This document shows positions 5,767 through 7,287 of a stretch of 7,287 bases of DNA, piece after piece. This DNA comes from JABMMZ01 sp044373665 (GTDB taxonomy: Bacteria > Bacteroidota > Bacteroidia > NS11-12g > UBA955). The notes beneath the pieces are model-generated. The model searched no databases. It worked only from the letters and a program-made list of their open reading frames with translations, and was not told the origin of the DNA. Position numbers and translations under genes: made by a program. Within the stretch, counting starts at the first letter, position 1. Each line of letters starts with the position of its first letter. Location of the stretch: contig JBIPNH010000117.1 in assembly GCA_044373665.1 (NCBI GenBank), positions 1-7,287 on the forward strand, written 5' to 3'.

Positions 5767-6543
5767 CTAGTTTAGTTTGAATATAAAAGTAATAGTTCCG
5801 GATACATCAAAACCTTGTTCTGTTGGCGCAAATTTAGATTTATTTAATAATTTTCGAGCAACACCTTCAAGGCAAGAACCACCATTTGATTCTGGATTTA
5901 CACCATCATAAACAATGCTTCCATCTTTTTTTACAATAATATCTAAAACAACTTTACCTTGTTTGTTACAGGTTTCGTTTGTAGTTCCTGCAATGAATCT
6001 ACGGCTACCAAAGGAGTGTTTTACAGAACCATTGCCACCTATTCCACCTCCGGGGCCTGTAGAACTTCCGCCACCGCCGGCACCACCTTTGTTACTGTCG
6101 CCTTTGCCATCTTCAGCACCTTGTGTTCCCGGTTTACTGCCATCACCACTGTTTTGTTTTTGTTGAGTTTTTTTACCTTTCAGCAAGTTGTCAAGCGCGT
6201 CATCTTTGGGTTGTTCAACAGGTTTGGTATTAGTATTTTCGGTTTTATTTTTGGTTTCGTCCGTTTTTTTAGTTGCAACAGCGTCCGGGTCTTCGTTTTG
6301 CTCGAAAGCTTCATTCGAAGGAGAATTAGGCGCAGAAGCTGAAGTCTCAGGTTCAACAGGAACTTCGCTTGGTCCACCTGCATCGGGATCACCATAAGCA
6401 ACGGCAACAGAGCCATCTTCAGAAATTTCTGGCAGTTCAATATTGAAATTGTACATCCACAGCAATAAAAACAAAAGTACCATAATAATACTTGTTGCTA
6501 TTCCTGAAATTGTTCTGTGTTTTTTCTCTGTTGCTTCGTTCAT
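5767..6543 (-). CDS. tonB: TonB-family energy transducer
   Basis: This 258-residue protein has the three-part build of a TonB/TolA-like transducer: a short cytoplasmic N-terminus, one membrane anchor (about 13-33, rich in I, L and V), and a long periplasmic linker rich in Pro, Glu, Asn, Lys and Gly (about 38-173, with a Gly-rich run near 152-171). A compact C-terminal domain follows (about 184-258) with CNKQGKVVLDIIVKKDGSIV (192-211) and a terminal strand GTITFIFKL. It would carry energy from ExbB-ExbD to outer-membrane receptors. C192 and C224 both lie in the periplasmic domain and could form a disulfide. The linker is Gly/Asn-rich rather than the Pro-Lys type of E. coli TonB. It starts 8 bases after exbD. 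A TolA-like role cannot be excluded. Confidence 0.85.
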   Translation of the reverse strand: MNEATEKKHRTISGIATSIIMVLLFLLLWMYNFNIELPEISEDGSVAVAYGDPDAGGPSEVPVEPETSASAPNSPSNEAFEQNEDPDAVATKKTDETKNKTENTNTKPVEQPKDDALDNLLKGKKTQQKQNSGDGSKPGTQGAEDGKGDSNKGGAGGGGSSTGPGGGIGGNGSVKHSFGSRRFIAGTTNETCNKQGKVVLDIIVKKDGSIVYDGVNPESNGGSCLEGVARKLLNKSKFAPTEQGFDVSGTITFIFKLN

Positions 6544-6551
6544 AAGTGTAT

Positions 6552-6956
6552 TTATTTGGATTCTTTGTCTAATGCTAAAACCACTTTTGCACCTGTTTTG
6601 TTAGCAATACTTACCATTTCCATAACTTTCTCATACAATACTTTTTTGTCTGCATTGATACTTACGGGAGCTGTTGGGTTTTTACTTAATTCTCTTTGGA
6701 GTACCAAAGGTAAATCATCAAAGGCAACATTTTTTTCTTTTTCTATGGCATATACACCTTCTGCGTTCAAATACATCCTTACCGGTTTGGTAACTTGATT
6801 CACATCTTTAACACCTTTTGGTAGCAATACTTTCAGTACAGGTTCTCTTACTACTGTAGATGTCAATATGAAAAATATCAATAAAAGAAAGATAATATCT
6901 GTCATACTTGACATATTAGCTTCAAGTTTTATTTTACTTGCTTTTCTTAATGACAT
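6552..6956 (-). CDS. exbD: ExbD/TolR proton-channel subunit
   Basis: This 134-residue inner-membrane protein has one N-terminal membrane helix and a periplasmic domain. The helix contains SMTDIIFLLLIFFILTS (17-33), with D20 as the conserved, proton-carrying aspartate of ExbD/TolR. The periplasmic part shows PVSINADKKVLYEKVMEMV (97-115) and a final strand AKVVLAL, as expected for the family. It lies between exbB (9-base gap) and the TonB-family gene (8-base gap), so it works with both as the proton-driven motor. TolR is the alternative name for this fold. The partner linker protein and the lack of other tol-pal genes in view make ExbD the better choice, but the two are not separable from this window alone. 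Confidence 0.92.
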   Translation of the reverse strand: MSLRKASKIKLEANMSSMTDIIFLLLIFFILTSTVVREPVLKVLLPKGVKDVNQVTKPVRMYLNAEGVYAIEKEKNVAFDDLPLVLQRELSKNPTAPVSINADKKVLYEKVMEMVSIANKTGAKVVLALDKESK

Positions 6957-6965
6957 AGCTGTTTA

Positions 6966-7287
6966 TTAATTAGATGGGGTTTGTAAAATATCTAAAAACT
7001 CTACAGAAGTTGCTTCCATTTTATAAACTACTTTTTCGATTCCTGCAGTCAATAAATTATAAGCCAAAAACGCAAAGATACCTACTACCAATCCTGCAAC
7101 TGTAGTAACCATAGCTTCATAGATACCTCCACTCAATGCACTTGCATTTAATTGATCACCAGCTCTAGCAATACTTCCAAAGGTAGAAATCATTCCAGTT
7201 ACTGTTCCTAAAAAGCCCAACATGGGAGCCGCACCTGCAATTGTAGCCAACCATGGCATTCCTTTTTCTAGTTTGTAAACTTCTAAT
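6966..7287 (-). CDS. exbB: ExbB/TolQ/MotA-family proton channel (5' end cut by window)
   Basis: Only the C-terminal 106 residues are in the window; the frame stays open to the right edge, reading LEVYKLEKGMPWLATIAGA, so the N-terminus lies outside. An internal Met (7257-7259) is not the start, since the sequence before it is in frame and family-like. Two membrane helices are visible, around WLATIAGAAPMLGFLGTVTG and around EAMVTTVAGLVVGIFAFLAY. They carry the threonines (GTVTGM and TTVAGL) that line the proton path in ExbB/TolQ. The protein forms the pentameric ring around ExbD. It appears to be upstream of all the other genes of this operon, whose promoter must lie outside the window. Confidence 0.93.
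   Translation of the reverse strand, partial: LEVYKLEKGMPWLATIAGAAPMLGFLGTVTGMISTFGSIARAGDQLNASALSGGIYEAMVTTVAGLVVGIFAFLAYNLLTAGIEKVVYKMEATSVEFLDILQTPSN

Noticed and set aside
5915..6397. Overlapping open frames on both strands across the TonB linker.
   Set aside because: They are shadows of the repetitive, low-complexity linker codons; their translations are Pro-, Ser- or Phe-rich without any domain, and the TonB frame explains the region.
6517..6798. 93-codon plus-strand open frame across the exbD-tonB junction.
   Set aside because: It is antisense to two well-supported genes, and its translation has no family resemblance.

Overview
The window looks like chromosomal DNA from a member of the Bacteroidota, probably from the flavobacterial or chitinophagal side. 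The evidence is the low GC content, the TAnnTTTG-type promoter elements, the lack of clear Shine-Dalgarno sequences, the gene order exbB-exbD-tonB-folC, and a toxin-antitoxin pair of a type common in that phylum. No RNA gene, CRISPR array, transposase or integrase is visible.

Layout. Bases 1-707 hold a type II toxin-antitoxin pair on the minus strand (antitoxin 401-610, RelE/ParE-type toxin 85-411) with its own promoter. It lies between two copies of a 34-base sequence (2-35 and 708-741, 33 of 34 identical). The right copy is the last ten codons plus stop of the next gene, a short-chain dehydrogenase/reductase (SDR, 708-1463, minus). After a 133-base divergent spacer, a plus-strand pair follows with only 3 bases between the genes: a GNAT-fold acyltransferase of the YghO-like type (1597-2709, GTG start) and a family-4-type glycosyltransferase (2713-3900). 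Convergent to it is a tightly packed minus-strand operon, read from the right edge: exbB (cut by the window end), exbD, a TonB-family transducer, folC and rnhA. Between rnhA and the glycosyltransferase lies a 47-codon open stretch without a start codon that may be a gene remnant.

How the genes work together. ExbB, ExbD and the TonB-like protein should form an inner-membrane, proton-driven machine that energises outer-membrane transport. FolC (folate glutamylation) and ribonuclease HI are housekeeping genes that share this operon. The acyltransferase and glycosyltransferase are probably cotranscribed and may act on one lipid or envelope glycan; with the neighbouring SDR they give a reductase, N-acyltransferase and glycosyltransferase set, but the substrate cannot be read from the sequence. 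The most unusual structure is the toxin-antitoxin pair flanked by duplicated SDR 3' ends, which suggests that it arrived as a compact cassette at the 3' end of a gene while leaving that gene intact.
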